From contig NZ_WOCD01000001.1 of NCBI RefSeq assembly GCF_009728465.1, positions 124,001 to 188,000 of the forward strand: a stretch of DNA of 64,000 nt, written 5' to 3'. The stretch is from Psychrosphaera haliotis. GTDB taxonomy: Bacteria; Pseudomonadota; Gammaproteobacteria; Enterobacterales; Alteromonadaceae. The notes beneath the pieces were generated by a model. It was not told the DNA's origin and did not search any database. It saw only the letters and a list, made by a program, of their open reading frames with translations. This document shows, in pieces, positions 24,428 to 37,027 of the stretch (its first letter is position 1; each line of letters opens with the position of its first letter). The translations under genes were made by a program, and so were the position numbers.

Positions 24428-25090
24428 ATGAATTTATATGAGTGGTTGTCCTTGGCATTAGTCTGTTTTTTAGGAGCAGCGACACCAGGACCAAGTTTAG
24501 CCGTAATTTTAGGCCATACATACAAAACGAATGCAGTAGCAGGAAGACTGGCTAGCGTTGCTCATGCCTCCGCTATTTTTTTATACGCGTTAGGTACTAT
24601 TTTAGGCCTGTCTAAATTATTTGTTGCCTTTCCGGTTGTAGCAAATACTCTAATTATTTTAGGCGCACTTTATTTGTTGTACATTGCGGTCAATATACTT
24701 ATTTCGGCCCAGAAGCTAAATATAGATAACGTAGAAGTATTAGATCATATATCTAATGCTGAACTGAATGCGACAAATAACAAGGCAGACTCATATAAGA
24801 GTGCTATAGCGGAAGCCTTTCTAATAGGTTTCTTAAACCCGAAGCTCGCATTTTTCTTTCTTGCTCTTTTTTCTCAATTCATACCAAGCGAAAATATGAC
24901 TATTGCATTGGCATCTATTTTATTGAGTACAGTATTTTTTATAGATTTATTTTGGTATTTATTTGTAGTCTCGATAGCGATTCAAGCTAAGCGTCGTTTA
25001 ACTGCAAGCCCTACAATTAAAGTTTGGTTATTACGAACCCAGGCTTTGATCTTTATTTTAATTGCTGCCAATAGCGTAATTTGGCGTTAG
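24428..25090 (+). CDS. LysE/RhtB family amino-acid exporter
   Basis: The 220-residue inner-membrane protein has six likely transmembrane segments and the family N-terminal signature ALVCFLGAATPGPSLAVIL, plus AFLIGFLNPKLAFFFLALF in the middle. Members export amino acids or homoserine lactones; the substrate cannot be read from sequence. I start it at ATG 24428 because of AAAGGAG 7 bases upstream, although the frame is open back to 24281. It is 13 bp upstream of sbcB. Confidence 0.86.
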   Translation: MNLYEWLSLALVCFLGAATPGPSLAVILGHTYKTNAVAGRLASVAHASAIFLYALGTILGLSKLFVAFPVVANTLIILGALYLLYIAVNILISAQKLNIDNVEVLDHISNAELNATNNKADSYKSAIAEAFLIGFLNPKLAFFFLALFSQFIPSENMTIALASILLSTVFFIDLFWYLFVVSIAIQAKRRLTASPTIKVWLLRTQALIFILIAANSVIWR

Positions 25091-25103
25091 TTTACGGATT
25101 AAT

Positions 25104-26537
25104 ATGTCTACTATAGAGCCCACTATTTACTGGTATGATTTTGAGTCTTGGGGCACAAGCCCTAAAAAAGACAAACCGAGTCAATTTGCTGGTATTCGCA
25201 CCGACTTAGACTTGAATATTATTGGCGAGCCACTTGTTGAGTATTGCCAAATCCCGAATGATTACTTACCTCATCCAGAGGCTGCTTTAATTACAGGTAT
25301 CACTCCACAACAAACACTTCAAAAAGGTTTAATTGAACCTGAATTTTTTAAACTGATTCACAACGAAATCGCAAAGCCAAATACCACTTGTATTGGTTAT
25401 AACAATATACGTTTTGACGATGAGATGATCAGGTATGGCCTTTACCGAAACTTCTATGACCCATACGCCTACGGTTGGCAAAATAATAATTCGCGTTGGG
25501 ACATTCTTGATATGGTTAGAGCATGTTACGCATTAAGACCAGAGGGAATTAATTGGCCTGTAGACGCTGAAGGTAAACCTAGTTTTCGCCTTGAGCTTTT
25601 AACTAAAGCCAACGATATTGAACATGGCTCAGCACATGATGCTCTTTCTGACGTAATAGCAACGATAGAGCTAGCGAAATTAATAAAGAACAAACAGCCG
25701 AAGCTTTATAACTTTTTATTTGAGCACAGAGATAAAAATAAGCTTAGTGAACTTATAGATGTGTATAGCTTAACTCCATTAGTACATACGTCTGGTATGT
25801 ATTCAGCTTGGCAAGGCTGTACAACATGGATAGCGCCTATAGGTTTTCATCCCAAAAATAAGAACTCGATCATTGTTTATGATTTAACCAAAGATCCGTC
25901 TCCGTTAATTGGTTTAAGCTCAGAAGAGTTAGCAACTAAAATGTACACTAAAACCGTTGATCTTAATGGCGAAGAACGTATTGGCTTAAAAACGGTTCAA
26001 TTAAATAAGTGCCCTGTTTTAGCACCTGCTAAAACACTTCTCCCTGAAAATGCTGAGAGGCTCGGGATAGATAGAGAAGCGTGTTTGAAAAACTTAGCAA
26101 CATTAAAAGCTAACCCAGAGCTGTTAATTTCACTCAATGAGGTATTTACCTTTGAAAAAGAGTATGAGGCAGAGAGTAATCCTGAATATCGTTTATATGA
26201 AGGTTTTACCTCTACAGCAGACCAACACCAGAAAAAAACAATCCATCAGCACGCTATATCAGAACAGTGGAAAATAAATGTTAATTTTGAAGACCAAAAA
26301 TTAAATCAATTATGGCGTTTGTATAAAGCTCGTTACTTTACGTCTATGTTGTCCCAAGCTGATTCAGCTTGGTGGCAGCAATATCGAACTGACAAACTTA
26401 TGCATGGTGTAGATAAACCAAACCTTACTATAGATGAATTTCAATTGGCTTTAGAATCCTGTGCAATGAAGCAAGATGGCAATGAGAGGAACATGGCTAT
26501 TTTGAAAGAGTTATATTTATATGTACAGTCGATATAG
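25104..26537 (+). CDS. sbcB: exodeoxyribonuclease I
   Basis: SbcB degrades single-stranded DNA 3' to 5' in recombination and mismatch repair. The 477-residue protein (E. coli 475) shows the DEDDh nuclease residues: IYWYDFESWG (D, E), CIGYNNIRFDDEMIRYGLY (D) and HGSAHDALSDVIATIELA (H, D). The SH3-like and helical C-terminal parts follow, with YKARYF and LDRE-like segments. A hairpin terminator follows. Confidence 0.96.
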   Translation: MSTIEPTIYWYDFESWGTSPKKDKPSQFAGIRTDLDLNIIGEPLVEYCQIPNDYLPHPEAALITGITPQQTLQKGLIEPEFFKLIHNEIAKPNTTCIGYNNIRFDDEMIRYGLYRNFYDPYAYGWQNNNSRWDILDMVRACYALRPEGINWPVDAEGKPSFRLELLTKANDIEHGSAHDALSDVIATIELAKLIKNKQPKLYNFLFEHRDKNKLSELIDVYSLTPLVHTSGMYSAWQGCTTWIAPIGFHPKNKNSIIVYDLTKDPSPLIGLSSEELATKMYTKTVDLNGEERIGLKTVQLNKCPVLAPAKTLLPENAERLGIDREACLKNLATLKANPELLISLNEVFTFEKEYEAESNPEYRLYEGFTSTADQHQKKTIHQHAISEQWKINVNFEDQKLNQLWRLYKARYFTSMLSQADSAWWQQYRTDKLMHGVDKPNLTIDEFQLALESCAMKQDGNERNMAILKELYLYVQSI

Positions 26538-26554
26538 TTACATATTACGGTTCA

Positions 26555-26580
26555 ACACACCTTATTTAAGGTGTGTTTAT
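26555..26580 (+). terminator. terminator of sbcB
   Basis: Stem ACACACCTT / AAGGTGTGT with an ATTT loop and short T tail, 18 bp past the sbcB stop. Confidence 0.75.
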
Positions 26581-26650
26581 TAATACTTAAAATACTCTTA
26601 ATACTAAAAGTAACTATAGAGATGATGGAAATACAAAGGACCTGAAAAGC

Positions 26651-26680
26651 AAAAAGCCCGCACAAGTGCGGGCTTTTTTT
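26651..26680. terminator. strong bidirectional hairpin, likely the original rrn operon terminator
   Basis: Stem GCCCGCAC / GTGCGGGC, flanked by A5 and T7, works in both directions. On the minus strand it would end the rrn operon. It is now separated from the distal 5S gene by the IS3 insertion at 26689-27981. Confidence 0.8.
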
Positions 26681-26729
26681 ATGGGAACTGACCCGTCCTA
26701 AATAACGTTGACACTTTTCAATCAATAAA

Positions 26730-27116
26730 TTGGAGAGTGTTATGAAAACAACCACTAAACGTACTCAAAAAGATTATACCCTCGCTTTTAAATTATCTGT
26801 TGTCGAGCAGGTAGAAAAAGGTGAAATGACCTATAAAGTTGCCCAAGACTTATATGGAATTCAAGGTTGTTCAACTGTTTTAGTTTGGCTTAGGAAGCAT
26901 GGTCGTCTAAATTGGTCTAAGGGAACACCTAAGTTCCTAACACAAGGGCCTATTATGGAAAAACCTGAATCGACATTAACCCCAGAGCAGAGAATAAAGC
27001 AACTCGAGCAGCAACTGGTTGAATCCAAACAAAAAGCCGACTTCTTTGAGGCCGTTGTTAATGTATTGGAGACAGACTATGGAGTACGTGTTGTAAAAAA
27101 GCCCAAGGGCAAGTAA
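26730..27116 (+). CDS. IS3-family transposase OrfA (helix-turn-helix subunit)
   Basis: The 128-residue protein has an N-terminal helix-turn-helix (KDYTLAFKLSVVEQVEKGEM followed by YKVAQDLYGI and a paired WLRKHG) and a leucine-zipper-like coiled coil near LTPEQRIKQLEQQLVESKQK. It binds the IS ends. I start it at 26730 in the frame used for orfA; a GGAG lies just before ATG 26742, which is the likelier initiation codon (MKTTTKRTQKDYT). The last codons overlap the frameshift signal that fuses it to OrfB. Confidence 0.92.
   Translation: MESVMKTTTKRTQKDYTLAFKLSVVEQVEKGEMTYKVAQDLYGIQGCSTVLVWLRKHGRLNWSKGTPKFLTQGPIMEKPESTLTPEQRIKQLEQQLVESKQKADFFEAVVNVLETDYGVRVVKKPKGK
27095..27101 (+). promoter_or_regulatory. 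programmed -1 ribosomal frameshift site A-AAA-AAG
   Basis: The heptamer A AAA AAG is in the orfA frame (last base of GTA, then AAA AAG), 12 bases before the orfA stop codon. A -1 slip continues without a stop into the orfB frame, giving the OrfAB transposase. This is the standard IS3-family recoding signal. Confidence 0.88.
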
Positions 27117-27127
27117 TCCGGAATAAA

Positions 27128-27946
27128 GTGATACCGGGCCTAACAGTCACTCAAGCGTGCCTTTATCTGGGGATTTCACGCCAAGCTTTATACCAACGTG
27201 GTAAAAGACAGGCTGCTCAAAATAAACACGAAGCGTCCGTGCTTGAACAGGTTAGAAATGAACGGCTTGTTCACCCTCGCATTGGAGCACGCAAACTCAA
27301 GTACCTACTTAACCGTAAAAATATTTTTATTGGTCGAGACCATCTCTTCAACTTATTAAGAGATAAACGGCTGCTTGTCAGCCCTAAAAGAGCCTACCAT
27401 CGAACAACCAATAGTCACCATAGGTTTCATTGTCACCCCAATGTAATAAAAAATGGTTATTCGGCTGTGCAGCCCGAGCAATTGTGGGTGGCCGATATCA
27501 CTTATCTGCCAACACGAGATGGTGAGTCATATGTAAGCTTAATCACTGACGCATTCTCACGAAAGATCGTGGGATACCAGGTTGATAGTCATATGAAAAC
27601 AAACTCAGTCAAAAAAGCTTTTACTAGCGCCCTGAAACAGCGAACAAAACAAGGAGACTTGATTCATCACTCAGACCGCGGAGTTCAATACTGCTCTGCG
27701 GAGTATCAAGGTCTGCACGAAAAGTACGGAGTGAAGTGTTCGATGACAGATGGATATGACTGTTATCAAAACGCCTTAGCTGAACGGATTAATGGAATAC
27801 TCAAATCTGAATATCTGTTACACAAACCAAAGGATTTAGATGAAGCAAAGAAAATGGTCGCCGAGTCAGTAGCGATCTATAATCAAAAGAGGCCACACTC
27901 GGCCTTAAAATACAAAACGCCCGATGAAGTTCATCGAGCGTTTTAA
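27128..27946 (+). CDS. IS3-family transposase OrfB (DDE integrase core)
   Basis: OrfB is the catalytic part of the transposase. The 272-residue frame begins with a HTH_21-like region (ARKLKYLLNRKNIFIGRD) and has the rve integrase core with the DDE triad in EQLWVADITYLPT, DLIHHSDRGVQYCS and NALAERINGILKSE. It lies in the -1 frame relative to orfA and is open upstream to the slippery site at 27095, so the functional product is the fused OrfAB. The ORF ends 7 bp before the right inverted repeat. Confidence 0.94.
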   Translation: MIPGLTVTQACLYLGISRQALYQRGKRQAAQNKHEASVLEQVRNERLVHPRIGARKLKYLLNRKNIFIGRDHLFNLLRDKRLLVSPKRAYHRTTNSHHRFHCHPNVIKNGYSAVQPEQLWVADITYLPTRDGESYVSLITDAFSRKIVGYQVDSHMKTNSVKKAFTSALKQRTKQGDLIHHSDRGVQYCSAEYQGLHEKYGVKCSMTDGYDCYQNALAERINGILKSEYLLHKPKDLDEAKKMVAESVAIYNQKRPHSALKYKTPDEVHRAF

Positions 27947-27983
27947 AAGAAATAAGTGTCAACCTATTTCAGGACGGGTCAAA

Positions 27984-28098
27984 CTTGACGGTGAGCTACT
28001 CTCGCATAGCAAATGCTACACTACCATCGCCGCAGTTGCGTTTCACTTCTGAGTTCGAAATGGAATCAGGTGGGTCCACAACGCTATTGCCATCAAGT
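27984..28098 (-). rRNA. rrf: 5S ribosomal RNA, distal copy
   Basis: The minus strand carries a full 5S sequence: complementary ends (CUUGAUGG / CCGUCAAG), the CCCACCUGA segment and GAACUCAGAAGUGAAACGC. It differs from the proximal copy mainly in the terminal helix and at a few loop bases. Its 3' end abuts the IS3 target duplication. It lies downstream of a terminator-like hairpin, so its expression may be lower. Confidence 0.92.
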
Positions 28099-28130
28099 AT
28101 AAACTTGTTTGCTCGGGCTGAAAGCTGAAT

Positions 28131-28171
28131 TCGAGCAAAATAAAACCCCTCGCACCATGTGCAAGGGGTTA
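28131..28171 (-). terminator. terminator-like hairpin between the two 5S genes
   Basis: On the minus strand, AACCCCT / AGGGGTT arms with an inner GCAC / GTGC stem are followed by TTTTATTTT. This looks like a rho-independent terminator after the first 5S gene, although antitermination of rrn transcripts may let polymerase pass. Confidence 0.65.
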
Positions 28172-28178
28172 GTATGGG

Positions 28179-28296
28179 AGCCTGGCGGTGAGCTACTCTC
28201 GCATAGCAAATGCTACACTACCATCGCCGCAGCTGCGTTTCACTTCTGAGTTCGAAATGGAGTCAGGTGGGTCCACAGCGCTATTGCCACCAGGCA
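28179..28296 (-). rRNA. rrf: 5S ribosomal RNA, proximal copy
   Basis: About 118 nt on the minus strand with ends UGCCUGGUGG and CCGCCAGGCU pairing, the CCCACCUGACUCCAU and GAACUCAGAAGUGAAACGC segments and the CUAUGCGAGAGUAG stem. It is the first 5S after 23S in this operon. Confidence 0.95.
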
Positions 28297-28424
28297 AAGC
28301 TGTTTGTAATCGATGTTTTATAAACACCGCTTACTTAAATTGTCTTAACAATTAGAAAACTGAAATAAGGTAATATTGTTTGTAATAATTCTGACCATCA
28401 GTGCTCAAGAACACTTAAGCGTTG

Positions 28425-31304
<2,880 letters not shown>

Positions 31305-31506
31305 ATACAACCTTAAATGCTCTCGCAGATTCAGTCGTATATTATGTGTCATATTTATTGGTTACTTGACTTGTATAAGGCCAAGAACCTGACATAAATA
31401 ACGCTTGAGTTTTCTCTTACAGTGATAATCAAAATTATTTTTTAGTTGTTGAATAACAAATAAATAAACAATAATGTTTACCTTATTTTTTATCAGCTTT
31501 CCAAAT

Positions 31507-31518
31507 TGTTAAAGAGCA
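31507..31518 (-). promoter_or_regulatory. boxA antitermination element in the 16S-23S spacer
   Basis: The minus strand reads TGCTCTTTAACA, a perfect boxA for the Nus antitermination complex, located after the tRNA genes and before 23S. Confidence 0.8.
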
Positions 31519-31601
31519 TGAGTTTATAAAAAACTCTAAACGATGCACACTAACTAATGTGTATGGTTTAGGGTTTTGAATCGAGAAACTGAGTGTCAGT
31601 A

Positions 31602-31677
31602 TGGTGGAGCTACGCGGGATCGAACCGCGGACCTCTTGAATGCAAATCAAGCGCTCTCCCAGCTGAGCTATAGCCCC
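31602..31677 (-). tRNA. tRNA-Ala (anticodon TGC)
   Basis: A 76-nt cloverleaf on the minus strand starts GGGGCTATAGCTCAGCTGGG, has TGC in the anticodon loop (TTGATTTGCATTCAA), a TTCGATCC T-loop and an encoded CCA end. It is the standard second tRNA of the 16S-23S spacer. Confidence 0.98.
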
Positions 31678-31790
31678 ATACTGAAGTCACGTCATTAAAA
31701 CGATTGTCCAAATCACATTTGACAAGGCATTTTGTTACGCGGTTTAGACTATCTAAACAAGTAACGAAATAACGCAGTCAGGTGAGATTT

Positions 31791-31867
<77 letters not shown>

Positions 31868-31975
31868 ATCGTTTATGCTACAAACTCTCGAATGCAGCTA
31901 ACAGCTTGCAGCTTTCTCGCTCATTATTCGTAATTAATTATTTGTGTGAACACTTCGAAGGTGTAACTTCGTATA

Positions 31976-33509
<1,534 letters not shown>

Positions 33510-33720
33510 AAGTTTAATCGCTACCCATTGAATTCTGTTCAAATAAATTTCGTTCAGACACTCAATTGATAGTTACAAGTACTAAGCTGCCTTCCGAAGA
33601 AGAACCTTAGTGTGTTTTGTTACTACTCATCGGAGTGCCCACACAAATAATTAATTACAAATTGTTAAAGAACGTTTAGAGCCTTTCTGCTCTTGGTCTC
33701 GACTCTGTCTCAACCGGGAT
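33510..33720 (-). other. rrn leader region with boxA
   Basis: Transcribed leader between the downstream rrn promoter and 16S. It contains a boxA-like element on the minus strand (GTTCTTTAACA at 33663-33673) that matches the one in the 16S-23S spacer. No coding sequence is seen. Confidence 0.7.
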
Positions 33721-33724
33721 GCGC

Positions 33725-33752
33725 ATTCTACACTTCCCTAATTCGTTGTCAA
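33725..33752 (-). promoter_or_regulatory. rrn promoter, downstream (P2-like)
   Basis: Minus-strand hexamers TTGACA (33747-33752) and TAGAAT (33725-33730) are 16 bp apart, followed by a GC-rich discriminator GCGCATCC typical of stringently controlled rRNA promoters. Confidence 0.8.
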
Positions 33753-33871
33753 CGTTTTTAGTAAATCTTTTTCAATGTTTTGAGAAAGTTTTCTAAACCG
33801 TTTTGAGTCAATCTAAACCACCTTCACTTAACGTTTCAAGCCGTTTGATGTCTCCCTGACAACGAGGACGC

Positions 33872-33899
33872 ATTTTAGGGAGTTTTAGAAATTGCGCAA
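33872..33899 (-). promoter_or_regulatory. rrn promoter, upstream (P1-like)
   Basis: Minus-strand TTGCGC (33894-33899) and TAAAAT (33872-33877) are 16 bp apart with the discriminator GCGTCC. The arrangement repeats that of the downstream promoter 147 bp away. Confidence 0.6.
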
Positions 33900-34188
33900 G
33901 CACTTTTTCACATTAATCCTCTAAAATGTGACTGAACGATTAAGTATTGTACAAAACATCAATAAAGCAAGATTAAAATAGAGGTTTTTGCCTAAAACAC
34001 ATACGTATTGGCTCTATAGAGCGAGCCGAACATAAGGTTGCATAGGTTTCCTTTGTTATTCCCTCTGGATATGACAAGCAGAAATGAGGGAAATTTTATT
34101 AAGTAGAGGCCTAAGGGATTCCCCTACTTAATATTATCTATATAGCTAATAACTTGAGTAGTTAGGCTAATTTATATTAGTTAAAGCC
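33900..34188. other. intergenic region between rrn promoters and mmsB
   Basis: An AT-rich stretch of about 290 bp with no coding frame. The part next to the rrn promoter may act as an UP-element region. Near mmsB it holds the inverted repeat at 34098-34132. Nothing else is seen. Confidence 0.5.
34098..34132. repeat. inverted repeat downstream of mmsB
   Basis: Arms ATTAAGTAG and CTACTTAAT extend to 12 bp with one mismatch around a 11-12 base loop. It lies 57 bp after the mmsB stop. There is no clear T run, so it is either a weak terminator or an mRNA-stabilising end. Confidence 0.45.
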
Positions 34189-35088
34189 TTATTTTTGACT
34201 GAACTGGTTAAAAATACTAGAAAAGTCTAAGTCACCATTCCCCAGTTTTTGATGTAAAGCGTACATATTTCGAGTCAATGAGCCCATTGGCGTTGCCGAA
34301 CCAGAATTGACCGCAGTATCCATCGCTAAACCTAAATCTTTTAACATCAAGTTAGTCATGAACCCTGGTTTGTAATCATTGCTAGCAGGTGCAGTTTCTT
34401 GAACACCCGGGCAAGGGTTATAAACATCTAAAGTCCAGTTACTACCTGAGCTATTCGACATAATCTCTGATAGGACTTTTGGATCTAAACCATTATCTAT
34501 TCCAAGTTGTAACGCTTCCGACGTTCCCACCATCAGAATACTAAGAAGCATATTATTACAAACCTTTGCGATTTGCCCTGCACCTACATCACCAGCGTGA
34601 AATACATTCTTACCCATTACTTCTAATAACGGCTTTGCTTGATTGAATGACTTTTCGTTACCACCAACCATAAAGCTAAGCGTTCCATTAGTCGCTCCGG
34701 CCACACCACCAGATACAGGTGCGTCGATACAGTTCACACCAATTTGCTCCAACTTAACAGAAAGTGACTGAATAGTTCCTGCATCAATTGTTGAACAGTC
34801 AATTACTAACGCACCCTTTTTAAGATTTGCATTAGAAAGTTCTGAGCTTCCAATTAACCCTTCATACAAACTGGCAACATGTTTACCCGCTGGCAACATT
34901 GAAATTATGACATTAGCTCCTTTAACTACCTCTTCCGGTGTTTCAGCTTTTGTCGCTCCAAGGTTAACCAACTCTTCTACTGCAGCTGGTACTAAATCAA
35001 AAACACAAACTTCATACCCAGCACGAACTAAATTTGCAGCCATAGGGCCGCCCATATTACCCAAACCAAAAAAACTGATCTTTTCCAT
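34189..35088 (-). CDS. mmsB: 3-hydroxyisobutyrate dehydrogenase
   Basis: MmsB oxidises 3-hydroxyisobutyrate to methylmalonate semialdehyde in valine breakdown. The product of about 299 residues has the NAD-binding start FFGLGNMGGPMAANLVRAG, the substrate motif DAPVSGGVAGATNGTLSFMV and the catalytic lysine in GAGQIAKVCNNMLL. I start at ATG 35088, which has AGGTG 6 bases upstream; GTG at 35097 is an alternative. It is the last gene of the mms cluster, 16 bp after the hydrolase gene. Confidence 0.94.
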   Translation of the reverse strand: MEKISFFGLGNMGGPMAANLVRAGYEVCVFDLVPAAVEELVNLGATKAETPEEVVKGANVIISMLPAGKHVASLYEGLIGSSELSNANLKKGALVIDCSTIDAGTIQSLSVKLEQIGVNCIDAPVSGGVAGATNGTLSFMVGGNEKSFNQAKPLLEVMGKNVFHAGDVGAGQIAKVCNNMLLSILMVGTSEALQLGIDNGLDPKVLSEIMSNSSGSNWTLDVYNPCPGVQETAPASNDYKPGFMTNLMLKDLGLAMDTAVNSGSATPMGSLTRNMYALHQKLGNGDLDFSSIFNQFSQK

Positions 35089-35104
35089 ATTATTCACCTA
35101 TGTC

Positions 35105-36227
35105 CTATAACATTTTTAAAGGGTGAGATTCAGATGCCCAAATTTCATCAAAAAATGAATTTACAAGTGTATCTGGAACTTCGTGAATGGTTGCGAACTT
35201 CCACTGTGGGCTGTTGTCTTTATCTATTAATAGCGCGCGAAACGCCTTCAGGGAAGTCACCTTCTGCTGCACACTTTACGGATAAACCTAATTCCATCTT
35301 AAAAGCAGCAGCTAATGATAAGCCTTTGCCTTCTTTTATTTGCTTATGAATTAACTTTGCACTTAGCGGACTGCCATGAGCCAAAGAAGCCTGCGCTTTG
35401 TTGAACCAACGGTCTTCTGATTTGTGATCTAAAATATTTACGATGGCAGTGTTTGCCGATTCGCATTTGTCTAAGTCCATCATGAAATCTTCAAACTTTG
35501 CGATATTGCCTTCTGGCATTATTGACTTATCTTTATCTTCGAAGCCTTTCAAAACATCCGTTAATTTCTGGTGATTAAGTATATTGGTATCACCCCACTT
35601 CACTAATAAAAGCTCTTCTACTACAGCAACCTTAGAGTTCGATGACACAAAATGGTCGGCCAGCTTTACAAACTTAGCATCGGCTGCATTTATAGAGGCT
35701 CCCGTTAATCCTAGAAATAGCCCACAACCGTTAGGCATATTATTTAGAAAGTGACTTCCACCCACGTCAGGATATAGACCAATGGTTATTTCCGGCATCG
35801 CGATTCTAGACTTTTCGGTCACAACACGATGGCTAGCTCCCGCTAATAAACCGAGCCCACCGCCCATAACAATTCCGTGACCCCATAATAAAAATGGCTT
35901 TTGGAATGTATGAATTAAATGATCTAGTCTGTACTCTCTAGCGAAAAACGTTTCTACATCTTTTGCAATGTTTCCTGGTCCTGCTTGTTTTGCTGCTTTA
36001 TATAGCTGCACCACATCACCACCGGCACAAAACGCTTTTTCACCCGCACCTTCCAATATAACCAGCGCGATATCACTGTCGTCTTTCCAAGCAACAAGTT
36101 GGCTATATAACAAGTCCACCATTTCTAAACTCAGCGCGTTTAAGGACTTTTCGCTATTTAACGTGGCAATGGCAATCTTTTTGTCATTAATTGATTCTAA
36201 TGTTCTAAATAAAACTGGGCTGGTCAT
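35105..36227 (-). pseudogene. 3-hydroxyisobutyryl-CoA hydrolase, frame broken by one nucleotide
   Basis: This crotonase-family enzyme releases 3-hydroxyisobutyrate from its CoA ester in valine catabolism. The N-terminal frame has EKAFCAGGDVVQLYKAAK, GIVMGGGLGLLAGASHRVV and MPEITIGLYPDVGGSHFL, and ends EGDFPEGVSRAINR-stop. Removing one base from AAA 35240-35242 (coding TTT after GTT) gives EGDFPEGVRALLIDKD and a further 46 residues with the family tail (QWKFATIHEVPDTLV to HPLKML), stop at 35105-35107, 373 residues in all. As written it loses about 10% at the C-terminus. A GGAG ribosome-binding site precedes ATG 36227. Confidence 0.9.
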
Positions 36228-36236
36228 AACCGCTCC

Positions 36237-37013
36237 TTATTCGTTTAACCAAACAGGAGCGCGTTTTTCTAAAAATGCATTAACACCCTCTTTTTGGTCT
36301 TTTGAGTTAAACAAATTAACAAATAACTCTCGTTCCAGTGGCAATGCACTATTAATAGAAGACGCTCGGCCTGCTTGAATAAGCTGTTTACAAGCCGTAA
36401 TTGACGTTGGGCTTTGTTGCGAAGTTTGTTGAGCTAACTTCATCGCAGCTTCTAATGATCCGCCTTTGGCAACAACCTCTTCTACTAAACCAATTTTTAA
36501 TGCCGTTTTAGAGTCAACTCGCTCACCACATAAAATCATTCGTTTTGCCCAACCTTCCCCTACTAACCAACTTAGGTTTTGGGTACCGCCAGCGCAAGGC
36601 AATAAACCGACTTTAGCTTCCGGCAATGCCATTTGAGCTTGGTCTTCGCAAATTCTAATATCACAAGCCAACGCAACTTCTAAACCGCCGCCCATGGCAT
36701 AACCATTTATCGCAGCGATTGTTACGCCGTTAAAATCTCTCAACGTTTCAAACGCTTCGCCAAAAACAGAGGCCATATCAAAGGCAACGCCTTTATCGCC
36801 ACTGGCAAAAATATTTAAGTCTGCCCCAGCGGAAAAGAACTTCTCACCTTGACCGGTTAATACCAACGCATAAACCGCTTTATTACTATTAAGCTCAGTA
36901 ATAATGTTCTTAAGCTCTTTAAGGCTATCTAATGTCCACGTGTTTGCCGGAGGATTGTTAATAGTAACTTGGGCAATATGGCCCTCTATGGATACATTTA
37001 ATAAAGATGACAT
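36237..37013 (-). CDS. enoyl-CoA hydratase
   Basis: The 258-residue crotonase-fold protein probably hydrates methacrylyl-CoA in the valine pathway. It shows the oxyanion-hole segments EKFFSAGADLNIFASGDKG and NGYAMGGGLEVALACDIRIC, and the catalytic glutamate region MALPEAKVGLLPCAGG. It lies between the acyl-CoA dehydrogenase and the hydrolase, 9 bp from the latter, which supports the assignment by step order. Exact substrate specificity is inferred from context. Confidence 0.9.
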   Translation of the reverse strand: MSSLLNVSIEGHIAQVTINNPPANTWTLDSLKELKNIITELNSNKAVYALVLTGQGEKFFSAGADLNIFASGDKGVAFDMASVFGEAFETLRDFNGVTIAAINGYAMGGGLEVALACDIRICEDQAQMALPEAKVGLLPCAGGTQNLSWLVGEGWAKRMILCGERVDSKTALKIGLVEEVVAKGGSLEAAMKLAQQTSQQSPTSITACKQLIQAGRASSINSALPLERELFVNLFNSKDQKEGVNAFLEKRAPVWLNE

Positions 37014-37027
37014 AGAAATTCCTCTAT

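Larger units (their letters stand above)
26689..27981 (+). mobile_element. complete IS3-family insertion sequence, 1293 bp
   Basis: Terminal inverted repeats of 28 bp (26689-26716 and 27954-27981) match at 24 of 28 positions and both start TGACCCGTCCT. A 3-bp direct repeat AAC flanks the element (26686-26688 and 27982-27984), the target duplication size typical for IS3. Inside are overlapping-frame orfA and orfB with a canonical -1 slippery site. All parts look intact, so the element may be active. It sits between the distal 5S rRNA gene and the hairpin at 26651-26680. Confidence 0.95.

Noticed and set aside
26730..27946. orfA/orfB as one more gene broken by a frame shift
   Set aside because: The A-AAA-AAG site and -1 frame relation are the normal programmed recoding of IS3 elements.
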